Shown: piece by piece, positions 48,204-60,300 of the stretch | Layout of the letters: each line of letters opens with the position of its first letter | Numbering within the stretch: the stretch's first letter is position 1 | Assembly: GCA_018398765.1 (NCBI GenBank) | Contig: JAHBMJ010003566.1 | Coordinates: 4,806-68,805, forward strand | DNA from: Chromera velia | Lineage: Eukaryota > Sar > Chromeraceae | Length of the DNA: 64,000 nucleotides | Direction: 5' to 3' | Notes under the pieces: model-generated | Told to the model about the DNA's origin: nothing | The model's database searches: none | The model's input: the letters and a program-made list of their open reading frames with translations, nothing else | Made by a program: the position numbers and the translations under genes

Positions 48204-51200
48204 CAAGAAAGAAAGAAACAAAAAACAAAGAAAGAGAGCACTGACAGGTCGATGTCGGTCAGATGGCGTCCATATTTGTACTCGAGTTCTGCCTCTGCTT
48301 GCTCGACAGGCCCCGCCCCTCCAGGCAGCTCCTCACCGATTCCGATCTCATCCTCAAAATCCCCCCACCCTATGTCCCAATCGGGTCTCCATGAGCTACC
48401 CCTGCCAATACTTCCCGGATCGTCGAAGGGAGTCTCCCACTCCTTGTCCTTGTCCTGCCGCCATATGGAGAGACACGCAAGACAATTCAGACAGAGAAGA
48501 GAGAAAATTCAGGGACGCAAAAAATCGGGCAGGAGGAAGGATTGCGGAGAAAGAGAGAACGAGAGGAGCGAAAGTGGCTTCATAGACACAAACAGAAAAA
48601 AACGAAACAAAACTCCGAGACCCTTATCGGCAGACTTGTGAGATGCATGCAAGACAGACGGAGAGCCTCTTCAGTCACAGACAAAAGCAGAAAGAAACCA
48701 AAAACTCGAGTACGTACAGCTTAGCGGGAGGCAATGAAGATTCTTTCGACATCCCCAAAGAGATGAAAAAAAAAAACCCGAAACAAACGCCTGCAGGTCG
48801 AGTGAAAGCAGTTCCCCGTCCATGCCCCCTCCAACTGAAAGAGAGACGCGCAGAGAGAGAGAGAGAGACAGACAAAGAGAGAGAGAGAGAGAGAGACGAG
48901 CAGCAACAAAAAGAAAATGAACAACCTGCCAAAGAGGCAAATCAATCACAAAAGAACGGACTCACGTCTTGGCCCCTCCTGTTGAAGATGCGCGTGTCTC
49001 CAGTCATGCCCACCCACTTCGTCACGTCTGCGTCTCCGATCTGCTGGTTGATCAGATCGTTCTCTGCCTTCAAGTGCTCCTCGTCATCGAAGCCCTCGCC
49101 CCACTGGGCCCTTTCTGCATGCAGAAAGAAACAATCCCCCCATGCACCCTCTCGCATCAGATCAGATCACATCAAATTCTATCGAAGCATGATTGGCAGA
49201 TTTTCTTTCTGCCCTTGCATCTCACTCAAGCAAAGTCGTGATAGATGAGGCATGCTGCATGGCCGACCCTCGTGCCATCGTTGCAGAGAGGACAGAAAAA
49301 AAACAGAAAGAAAGAAAGAAAGAAAGAGGCCAGGAAAGCTTTCGTGGCGGTAAAGGGAATACAGCAGGAGAGGCATTGGATTCGAAGCAGAAGGAAAGGC
49401 AACAAGAGGCGACGAAGGGAGCTTTTCACAAAAACGAAATACAGAGGTATACACATAGGCGATGGGGAAAAGAAAAAGAGAGAAAAAAAAAAGACTGACG
49501 ATCGAATCTCCACCGATTGATGGGGTCCATCTTGAACTTCTCGAAACGAGAGAGCTTCACCGGGGGGGCTGCCCCTTCCTCTCCCTCCGCATCTTCGCCC
49601 TTCTCTTCCTCCTCCGACGCTTCCTCCCCTCCCTCTGCAGCGGCTGCCTCCGCTGCCTCTGCAGCCGCCTGCTTCTCTGCCGCAAGCGCAGCATCCAGAT
49701 CTGCAATGGACTTGGAAGCCACAGAGAGCATCTTATCGACTTCTTCCTTGCTGGGGGGTTCTGTCGGGATGGCGTCATTCTCGGGATCAAATGACCAGGA
49801 GGCCTCGAGGATCTTCGCATCGACCTCCCTCTCCTTCTTCACAGCCTGAAGGACCAACTCACGGTGATCATCGGTTTGGCAATCCTTCAACAGGGCGTTG
49901 AAGATATCGACCCCACACTTTCGGAGATACGGAATGTCCTCATACCTGAATTGGGATAGAGAACCTCCAGAGCCCTTGGGGATCTTCCCTGTCTCCTCCT
50001 TCTTCTGCTCCGAGAGCAGATAACGAACCAAACGGTTGGCAGTGATCACATACCCTGTCTGTCTGACAATATCCTCAGGCTTGACCATGGGAGTCTGGGG
50101 GTCTTTCTGCTTCTTCTTCGGGTGTGAGTGGACTCGGATGCTCTTGATCGTTGTGGCGAGTCCCTTCATACCGATATCCTCCAGGGCCTTGATCTGATCG
50201 TCCGCCACCTGTTTGGCAGAGTAGCCTTTGAACAGCTCGTCATGCTCTCTGGCGATCTCCTGGGTAATCTTCAGGATGTGATCTGCTCGCACGGCAGCGG
50301 CCTCGTCCTTCGTGAAAGTCCGGCCAGCTGCCTTCGCGGCTTTCGCGGCCTCACGCACGGCCTTGAGGGCCGCACGCTCTCGCTTGACCTGGACGCACGC
50401 AGAACAGAGAGGGCCATCGAAACAATCAATCATGAGAAGATAGATGCATGCCGGGAGTTAGTGTCCAACATCTGACAAGGGACAGGTCGGATGATAGCCG
50501 CTCCACCCGTACGCATCTGCTTCCTCGAACGAACGAAGAGACGGGGAAACAAAACAAGGGAGCGGGAGGTTCCCTCACATGAGGTCGTCAATTTGACGTT
50601 CCAGAAGAAGCGACGAAACGTTTGGGTAAAAAATCTGTCTGTCTGTTGTGTTCATGAAGAAGAGGAGCGAAAGAAACCATATAGTCTGTCTGTCTGTGTC
50701 TCTGTCTCTGTCTGTCTCTCTGTCTGTCTGTCTGTGTCTCTGTCTTGTGTGCCACTCTCTGTCTGACCTTCAGGACCCCCTCTCTGAGAGCGAAGGCCAC
50801 GCTGTCCCTGTTCTTCCCTGCAGCTGCCTCTCGCTTGAGCTTCAGCCAGTCTCCCTGAGTCTCTGCCACCGCGAGCTCATCGGGGTTCTCGTGGACCTCT
50901 CCCATGGCGAACCTGTGCGTGGTTGGCATCAGAGATTCATTCATTCATTCATTCATTCATTCATTCATTCATTCATTCAGCGGTGATTCATTCATTGATC
51001 CATTCATGCATCCAATGACATCAGTGGATGAGATCGAGCCATGAAGAATGGTAGTGACAATCGAACTGTCCCATGGCGATGCTGTGGGCGGGCAAGTGTG
51101 TGAGAGAAAATTCCGCGCTGGAAAAGCATATCAGAGAAGAGATACATATGCGCAGAGAGAAGGGAGGAAGGGGGCCAGACTTCCTTTTTTCTTAAAAAAG

Positions 51201-51290
51201 AAGACCGAGTCATTGGAGACGAGGACGGAAGCAAAAACATACCGACATGCACACGGACAGGAACAGAGACCATCCACAAACGTACGAACA

Positions 51291-51336
<46 letters not shown>

Positions 51337-54300
51337 GAAAGAGAGAACGGAGAGAGAGAAAGACAAAAAGGGAGGAAAGAGAAACTCTGTGACCGACCTG
51401 ATCTGGTACACCAGAGCGGCCTCTTCCTCTTCCGAGAGAGCATCGATCTTCGGCCTCAGTCTCTTCTTAGACACCCCCGTGACAAGCGAGAGGTAGTCCA
51501 TATAATTTCCCCTCAGCTTCAGCCCTCCCCTGTTTCGCTTTTTCTCCAGTGCCTCCTCTTCCTCCGGGGTCCTTTGGGGCTTGTTGAAGTCGTCAGGGGT
51601 GACCATGGGTCCTCTCTCTCGAATCTGCTTTCAAGAACATTCAAGCAAACGAGGGAGGGAGGAGAAGGAAGGAGGGAAGCAGAAAAGTGAGCAGGAGCAA
51701 CGAGAGCAGACCAGGAACAGAGGCAAGAAAAGTACGAATTTTCGAATGCCCAATCAAACTCTGTGGCGAGTCGCATATTGGTTTATTTTTCTTTCATGCT
51801 ATTCTGTCCAGGAGAGAGCTCGGATCTATGACGGAAGGAAATTGTGGAAAATGCCCTTGAACAGAAGGAAGAAAAGAAAGAAAAGTATGCGCCGGAAGCA
51901 AGAGAGGATGGTTTGGTGGACGGGCAGGGGGGGATATGCACAGGGACCGACTGATCTGTCTCAATCTGGTTCAAGAGACCACATGTGTCACTGTGTCAGT
52001 ACAACACATCCCGATTGCACAACTATGCTGTACTAGACTGGACTGAACTACACTGACTTACGTCCTGGGGGTCCTCCTCGGGTGCAGGTTCAAAGGCGTT
52101 GACCCCCTCGGGAACGAAATTCCACACGTTCGCTTTGTCAAGCACCGCGCTCAGCTGCCCATGAAGCACAGGCTCCCACCTGCATGAGTTTTTTTTTTTG
52201 GAAGAGAGAGAGAGGGAGAGAGAGAGAGAGAGAGAGAGAGAACATCCATCCATGCATCCATCATTTATTCTCTCTTTCATCATCGGCACCGTTGATTTCT
52301 TTTCAGCTAGCCCACAAGGTGGAGGCCCCCATGCGTGCCTGGCAGGGAGGGGTCAGAGGCGAAGGGAGCAAGAGTGATCTTGAATGAGGGAAGGAAGAGA
52401 AAGGGCCTTGGAAGAGAGACGGGAAGGAGACGGCTGGATAGATTTCCTTGCCCGCAGTGGTCTCAGAGACTTTTTCTTTTCTTTCGGATTTAACGTCTGT
52501 CAGAACGGGAAAGAAACGCAAAGTGAAAGAAAGCGGACAAGAGCGAAACACATGCGTTCTTTCCAGCCATAGCTGACTGACTGACCAGTCTTCAGGGTTG
52601 TCCTCGAGGACTCTCTGGTTCGTAAACTGATCGTCCAATTCCCGCTCCCTCTCCCGGATTCGGATGGCGAGCTCCTTCATGAGCCCGGACTTCTCCTCAG
52701 TGCCCATCTCCGGGTGGTCCATCACCCATTCCTGCATACCCCTCAGCTCAGAGAGTTGGAGACGGTCAAGCTGACGCCCTGCAACTTCCACACGCCTCTG
52801 TGACTCTTTCAGGTTTGTTGCCTGCGTGATGCGGAAATTGTGGAGGCGTAACAGCTGATTGGTTGTCATCTTCGACCGGTCCATTTTCATCAACTCCTCA
52901 ATCGGAGTGGTGTCAGGCTCCCCTGTCTGCTCCTCTTTGCCCAACCCGGGAGCAAGATCCCACTTGAGCTGCCTCTCCATCTCCCCTTTGCCGAAACGAA
53001 CCTCACCGGCTCTGAACGAGGGGGAATTTCGGAGATCCTCACGAATCTGCTCACGCTTCTCGTCGGACAAATCTGCACCGAGGGTCTGGACGACATCCTC
53101 GAGAATTTCCTCAGCCGACGCCTTCTTCTTCCCTGGGGTCCAGTCCGGGAAAACTTTGGGGGCCTCGGCGTCAAACGGGAGGGTCCCTCCGGGAGCTTCA
53201 GAGCTACCGTGCAGAGTGGGGCGGGAAGCTGGGAGCATGTTCTCCACTAAATCCTCTTTCAGTCCTTCTGCTACTTCCTCTTCCTCATCTTCTTTCATCT
53301 CGACATTGTCCCCAAGCATCCCCCCCGACCTCTCCCTGTCTTGCTTCTCCAACAACCCACTTCTCTCGTACTCGGTAGGCACCCCGTAATTCTGAATGTT
53401 AACGAATCCTCCCAGGTCTTCGCTCGGATGATCTCCCGCCGCCTCCTCGTCGTCTTCCTGTTCACTCTCATACTCCTCCTCGTTCTCTTCTACCTCTGAC
53501 CCGTCTTCGTCTGCCTCCCTCTCAATCTCCTCAATCGAATCTACCATCTCCCCTAACATCTTGTCCCTCTTCTTCACAAACCCTGGAATGTCTGGAGACC
53601 CGCGATTTTTCCATTCTCGGACGAAGTCGTCATATGATTCTTCCTCATCCTCAGTGTCTGGAGATTCTCCCTCCTCCTCGTCCTCATTCCAATTCCGCAA
53701 GACACTGTTTTGATTCATCGCCTCCGTCTGCTCCCAAGTATCTCTTCCTATCGAAGCTTCCTTGGACTCCATGTAATCTTCGTAGGCCTCGCCCTTGAGG
53801 AGTTTCTCGTATTTCTTTTTGGGCGGAACCCAGATTGTGTCGGGGTACTGCTTGTGTGCCTTCTTCATAATCTTCTGATACTCTCGTAAGTCCGGGTCCC
53901 CAAATTCCATGATGTCCTCGTTGAACCAACTCGGCTGAGACTTCTCTCCTGGCAAGTTCGTTGGAACACTTGGTTTCCTCTGATCATCCCTCGTTTCTTG
54001 CTCCTCCTCATCAGGATCCGTCGGATACTCTCTCTCGGCATTCGGGTGAGGAACCAGTTCCCCAGAGGGAAGGTGATAGAGCTTACCATCCTTCGACCAG
54101 GGCATCTCACGATAATGTTGGGGGTTCTCGTCTGGCCTACCCTCATACACGTCCATCATCGTGTCAACATCCACATCATCTTCCACTTCATCTTCATCTC
54201 CCGAAACCGCCCTGCTCTTATCACGCTTCTCCTCTATCGCGTCTGAGATCGAACTCATACCACCACCACCACCACGCTTCTCCTTTCCAGCTTCCCGACC

Positions 54301-57300
54301 CTTCTCGTAGAAAACCCTGCCTGCAGAATCCCGAATGATGTCTCCATCATTGTGAACCAGGGGCTTCGGCGGCCTCTCGCCCAACTTTTCGAGGAAAGCC
54401 CTCTCGTCCATGCTGTCACTGCCGCCCTTCTCTTTGAGGTACCGCGCGTACCCCTGCTGGAAGTTGACGTTCGCAGCATAGCCCTCAGGTCCCGTGGGGG
54501 GCCTAAGCGTGTTGTCATCCCCCCTGACTTCGTTGAATCCGGGGAGCTCGCGCTTCGCAACGGTGTAGTCGAGGTCACCTATTTTGGGGGACTTGCGCTT
54601 CGCAACGGGTAAACTAGGGTCTATCAAAAGGAGAATTCGTGCAATTTGACTCTGAGTCACCCCAGGCGGAAGATCTTCAAGCCGCATCTGCTGGAGATAG
54701 GTCGGGTTGGTCATCATCTTCTGAGCTTGATCCCAAGAGAAACCCATGCCCATGATACTCTCACGGACCTCTCCTGTCGTTGGCAAGCCGTCGACGTCGT
54801 TCTGAGGCTCAGAGAGACCCGTCAAACGACCCAACCGTTCCCTCTCCTCCTCGAAATCCTCCTCGTCATCCTCATCACCCTCCCCCTCCTCCTCCGCTGA
54901 GTCCGACTCAGCCTCCACCTCCAAATCCTCCCCGTCCTTCTTCTCCTCTTTTTCCCCCCCCGTATCCGAATCTTCCCCCTCTCCACCTGAATCCTTGTCC
55001 TCTCCAACTGCACGAAAATCCTCCCTCCTGTCCATATCATCGGACTTCCTCAATTCCATCTCTTCCTCAAACCCCAAAATCTCATCAAGATCCCTCCAAA
55101 CAGGTCCCGGCTCCTCATCCGCCTCCTCTTCCTTCTCTTCCTCCTTTGGCTTGGGAACATCTGGAAACAACCAGCCCTGAGGGTCCATCCGACGCTTGTC
55201 ACCATCGGTCATCTTGTTCGGGTCAAACCCACCCAAAATCTTCCCGCGTCGAATCGCATCCAAATAGAGCTGCGCAAGGAGCTCAGGACGGTCGCGAACT
55301 GCCTCGAAGAGATCGTACCGATGCTCACGGAACGGGTTCATGTGCAGCTCCTTCTCGGCTTGATGGAACTTCTTCTTCAAATCCTCCAACGATGAGATGG
55401 TCTCCCGATCATCCGAGTCCTCCGCGAATTCGATCATCTCACGAAGAGCCTCGGGATCTCCCTTCATTCCCCTCTTGATCCTGTCCTTGATTCGGTCGAT
55501 CTCTGGACGCATGGACTCGAGGCGGTTCTCGTGGTCCTTAACGAACTTCTCCGTCTCGGGCTTGTAGTCGGGGGCAGTTTTCTTCGCGGTGGGGTCCTTC
55601 AAGGAGTCGTAGGGGGACCACGGCTTGTTGGTGTGGGCGGCAAGAGTGTCCTCGGCGTCCGCTGCCAACTCGTCTGCCCTGTCAATCTGTGTGCCATCAT
55701 AGGGACCTGTGAGGAGGAGATGGTCGTGCCCTGTCTCCTTCGCTGCCCTTCGGAAGGCCTCGTACTTCTCCAGATCTTCTCTGGACAACTCCATCGCCTT
55801 CAGGGCCCTCTCCCTCCCAAACATCTCAATCAACTCAGTGGAAGTCAACCCTCCACTCACTGCCAGACGCTTGATCTCATGCGCATCGAATTGCGTCTTC
55901 AGTTGATCAGACTGCATCCGCATCTCCAAATCAGCCTTCCCGTGCTCCTTCGAGAACTTGTCGGGTCGGTAGATGAACCTGCGGATCATATCGGCGTCCT
56001 GCTGGATTTTCATCTTCTCCTCGTCACTCAGAGTCGCTTCATAGGCCTCTGAGTATTGGGCATCGGTCAGTGGCAACATGCCGGGAATCGACTGCCCGAT
56101 GTCCTTCGCTCTCATCCGTCTCTGACTGGCATCGTGAATGAATGAATCGAGACTGCGGTGTGGTAGCAGGCCCGCGTTCATTTTCTCACGAATCTCCTCC
56201 CAGTTCATGTCGGCGAGGTTTTTCTTCAAACCCCCCTCCATCGTCAACTCGAGCATGAGGAGGTCGTTGTACATATCCTTCAGCTCCTGCTCTCTTCCGA
56301 TAGCAAGATCGTGTTTGAGACTCTCCCACTCAGTTCTCAACCAATTCATCTGCCACGCCTTCTCTCCCAACTCCTTCCGGTTCCCTGCACCTCCCTGCTC
56401 ATCCGCCTCATCCCATTCCTCATCGGAGGTCTTCTTCTTGAGTGCCTCCTTCTCATCCTCATCCTCTTCCTCCCCCGGTTCCTTCAACTCGTATTTTCCT
56501 GCCGCAACCTCCTCATTATCCCTTCCACCTTCGGGATAATCCTCCTCGTCTTTCTCATCCTCATCATCTGCGTCCTTCTCCTCCTCGGCGTCTTCACTGT
56601 CCTTCTCACCTCCATCTTCATCCCCCTCTCCCTCCCCTTCTCCCTCTCCCTGAGCCTTCGGCTTCTTCGGCTTGTCCTCCTTGTCACCCTTTACTTTCGA
56701 CCTCTCGATCCGAACATAATCACGAGGCTTCTCCTTGACCGGGTCTGACTGGTACACACGGAGGTGTTCCATTTCCTCCTGGGTCGCTTTCAGCGTGCCC
56801 ATACGGGAGTAGTAGGCATCAAAAACGTCCGATGTCGTGGCGTCATCGGCGACTGTGGACCCCTGCAGGCGCTCAATCTCGGCAAGATCACCGCCGAGCA
56901 GCCGCTTGGTCTCCGCGATGTCGTAGGCTTCGAACACGTCCACCTTCCTGTCGTCGCCCGTCGTCAGGGCCTCAGCCAGCATGGCACGACCAGCCACCTC
57001 GTGCTCATCCTCAGCCTGGCGGCGGTCGAATTCCTTGATCTTTTCCTTCTCCTTCTTGAAGTCGTCGATGGCTCTCTGCTGCAAGTCATCGGTCTGCAAC
57101 CAAAGAGAGAAAGAGAGAGAGAAAGGAACAGAAGGGAGGGGAAGGAAAGTGGATGGACTACTCACTCCTGGAGTATCCCCCCACCATTTGCTACTGCTTC
57201 CCCAATGTAGGTTGATTGCATACTGCCCTCTCCTTTCCGATTCAGACAGGATTGATCAAAGAAGGTCGGCCAGAGGGGAGGCACAGAGACAGAATTCCCA

Positions 57301-57317
57301 AATCCGAAACGCGCGCG

Positions 57318-57354
<37 letters not shown>

Positions 57355-60300
57355 CCAAAGTTTCATCGAGGACAGTGATACCCGCAGAGAGCGCAGCAGC
57401 ATCGATCGGTTGGTTGCATGGGTGGAAGTGAGAGGAGAGGGGGGCACTTTTGAAGGGATGTTTCAGTTTCTCATCTGCTTCTTGGATTACTCGCCTCTTT
57501 TTTTCTCCCCCCCCATATTCTTCCCATCGCTCTCTCTTTCCTTCTCCAGGCAGGGCCGTCTTTCTGCCTCTTCCCCCTCCCCCCCGTCTTTCTCTCTGAC
57601 CTTCATCAGATGATGCTTCCGTCCGTTCTTCATGGCTGTCTGCCTGCCTGCCTCCCTGCCTGCCTGAAATAAAAAAATAAAGAAAAAGAAAAATGCGCGG
57701 ACTGCTGGACTGACTGACTGACTGACTGACCACTTCGAGTTCATCCAGAGTTTCGTAGAGGCCGAAATCGAGTCTCTTTCCAAACCGCCCAGGTTTAGCG
57801 TCGGAGTCTGTCACGGTGGTCTGATTGGCGAAATCGGACATGTCAATGATCTGTCCTCCACCGGCCTCCTGGGCCTCCAGAAGGGCCTTCTCCTCCCTCA
57901 GCTTATTCGCGACTGCTTGCTTGTACGAATCGGAGTCCATAATCTTGTGGTCAGACATGTGGGTCTTCCACAACTCCTCGTCCGGAATCTTGTCGGAGGT
58001 CTCGGGGTCATAACCCAAGTCGGTGGTCAATTCCTCGTCGTCTGTGAAACCCAAATCGTCATCCGTCATCCCTGTGGCCGTCGCGAGTTTTCGGGTGAAG
58101 TCCGTGTGCTTCATCGTCTTTCCCTCCCACGCGAGCTCTGTGCGGTATTCGGGACTGGAGAACATACCGTACACCTGCACGCATGCACGCACAAGTAGAG
58201 CCACATATTCATAAAATTCCAGGGAATTGCCACACACAAAGCTTTCTGAGCACACTCCTTGATCACTCTAACACCCAGATCGATCGATCGATGCGCAGCG
58301 GCAGTGAGGACACGAGACGACTGAAGAAACCAACAGATCCACAAGAAGACAGACCCGCGTTCTCGAACGTGAAAGAAAGAGAAACAGACAGATAGACAGA
58401 CAGGCAGGCAGGCAACATCGTTCTTTCCTCCCGCAGCCAGACAGCCAGAGAGGAGCGAGAGAGCCAGCCGAAGGCGGAGAGAGGGAGAGAGGGGGGGGGA
58501 GGGGGGAGAGGGGGGGAGGTAGGGAGGGAGGGAGGGGGGGGGGGAGCGGAAGGAAGCGTGAGAGGAAAACAGCTACTGGGCACATCTACACGTCAGAAAA
58601 AAAAAACACACACCCGCACCCACCCACAAGAGACCCAGAGACAGTCTGACCCACCTTGTGCCACTCGACCGTGTGGTCCATCGTTTCGAAGACGTCGTTC
58701 AGACTCAGACGGGCAGGATTCCACGACTCCCAGTAGTCCTGGTCGTTTTCGGGTTTGGCCATCTCCGCATACACGGCTTCATCGTTCTCGATGATTCCGT
58801 TCTTCAACACGAGGAACCCGAACCTTTGTGCGAGGGGGTGACTCTTCGGGTCGAAGTTGCTGGGCAACTGAGCCATCTGATAAATGTTGACTCGCTCCTG
58901 CAGGCAGACAGGCAGGCAGGAAAGGACGAAGAGATGTGGGGAAAGGTAAGGGAAGCCGCCAATCCATGTAGCCACACTTCCTTTCTTCCAGTCACCCGAC
59001 CCAGATGATAAGAAAGAAAGACGTCGGTCGAGTAAAGGCACAAACAAACAAACAATAACGGACAAACTGAGGGCAGGCTGACGGACTGAGTGCCTTTTTG
59101 CTTCACTGATTCATTCAATCACTTTCTCACTAAGCGACACGCTGACTGGAGAGACACCAGGAGTCACTGTGTGCTTCTCTTTCTCTTGACAACACAGAAA
59201 GAAAAAACAAAAAGCACCAGAAAACACTGCAAGTGCCGTCACCTGTTTGTTTTACTTCTCTCTCAGAGAGAGAGAGAGGGGGGGGGGGGGGGGGGGAAGA
59301 AAAGTCACACACACACACACACACACACAACCAAGCCGACGGACGGACGGACATTCGGAGACAACTGTGGGAACCCGTCGTTCTCTTCCTCGTAAGCGGT
59401 CTTGATCAGGTGCTCTCTTCTTCTGGTCAATTCAGAGGCAATGATCTGCCTCTTCTCCTCCTCATCCGAAGCTTCGGCAAGGGTCTCCTGGAACTCCGCC
59501 GACTTGAGCAACGGAATGTTTCCCTTCTCCCCCCACTCCTTTTTGATATACGCGTCGGCAGCCTGCTGGACCTGCTCCATCGTCACTCTCTCCTTTTTCA
59601 GACGCGGCTCTGGTCTGTTGGGGTCCAGTCCTGCGTTCAGCAACCCTCTCTTCCTCTCCCACTCGGCCCGTTCCATCTCGAGAGCAATCTCCTCTGCGGC
59701 CTCTTCGGCGGCATATTCTTGATCGGCATCCGTCGGGGACAAGCCGGCCTTCCGATCGATCTGCTCGAGTTGATGGGGCTCTACGCGCTTTTTCTTGTGC
59801 CATCTCTCCGGATAGGGACCGATACCCCCAAACTCCTCATCCGGCTTCTGTGTCTCCTCGAGGCGAGCCTTGGCAGTGGCTGCAACGTCAGGGAGGGTGG
59901 CAGAGGACAGGGCCTCAGATACCCAATTGCGCGCAAATCGAGCGTCAGCCTCAGACCCCTCAGCTCGGAAGCGCCCCTCTTGCAGGGCGGTGCCTACGTC
60001 AGGGGTGAACTTGGCCTTCCCTGTCAATATGTCTGCGTCTACGTCTGTGGAAGGTGGAAGTGCGCGTTCTCTGATCCATTCGGCCTGTTTCTCTGGGGGG
60101 AGGGTCTTGTAGAATGGGTCGTTCTCCATCTGTGCAGGGAGATCAGCAACGACTCCTCGCGCACTCTTTGGATATTTCTCTTCCAACTCTCGCAACGTCT
60201 TCAGGTCACCCTCAGCACCCTTCCCCCCTGAAGTGTTCGGGATGGCGCGGTTGAGGGCCACACCCACCAACAAGTCGGCCCTCTCGGCCTGGGCCGGGGT

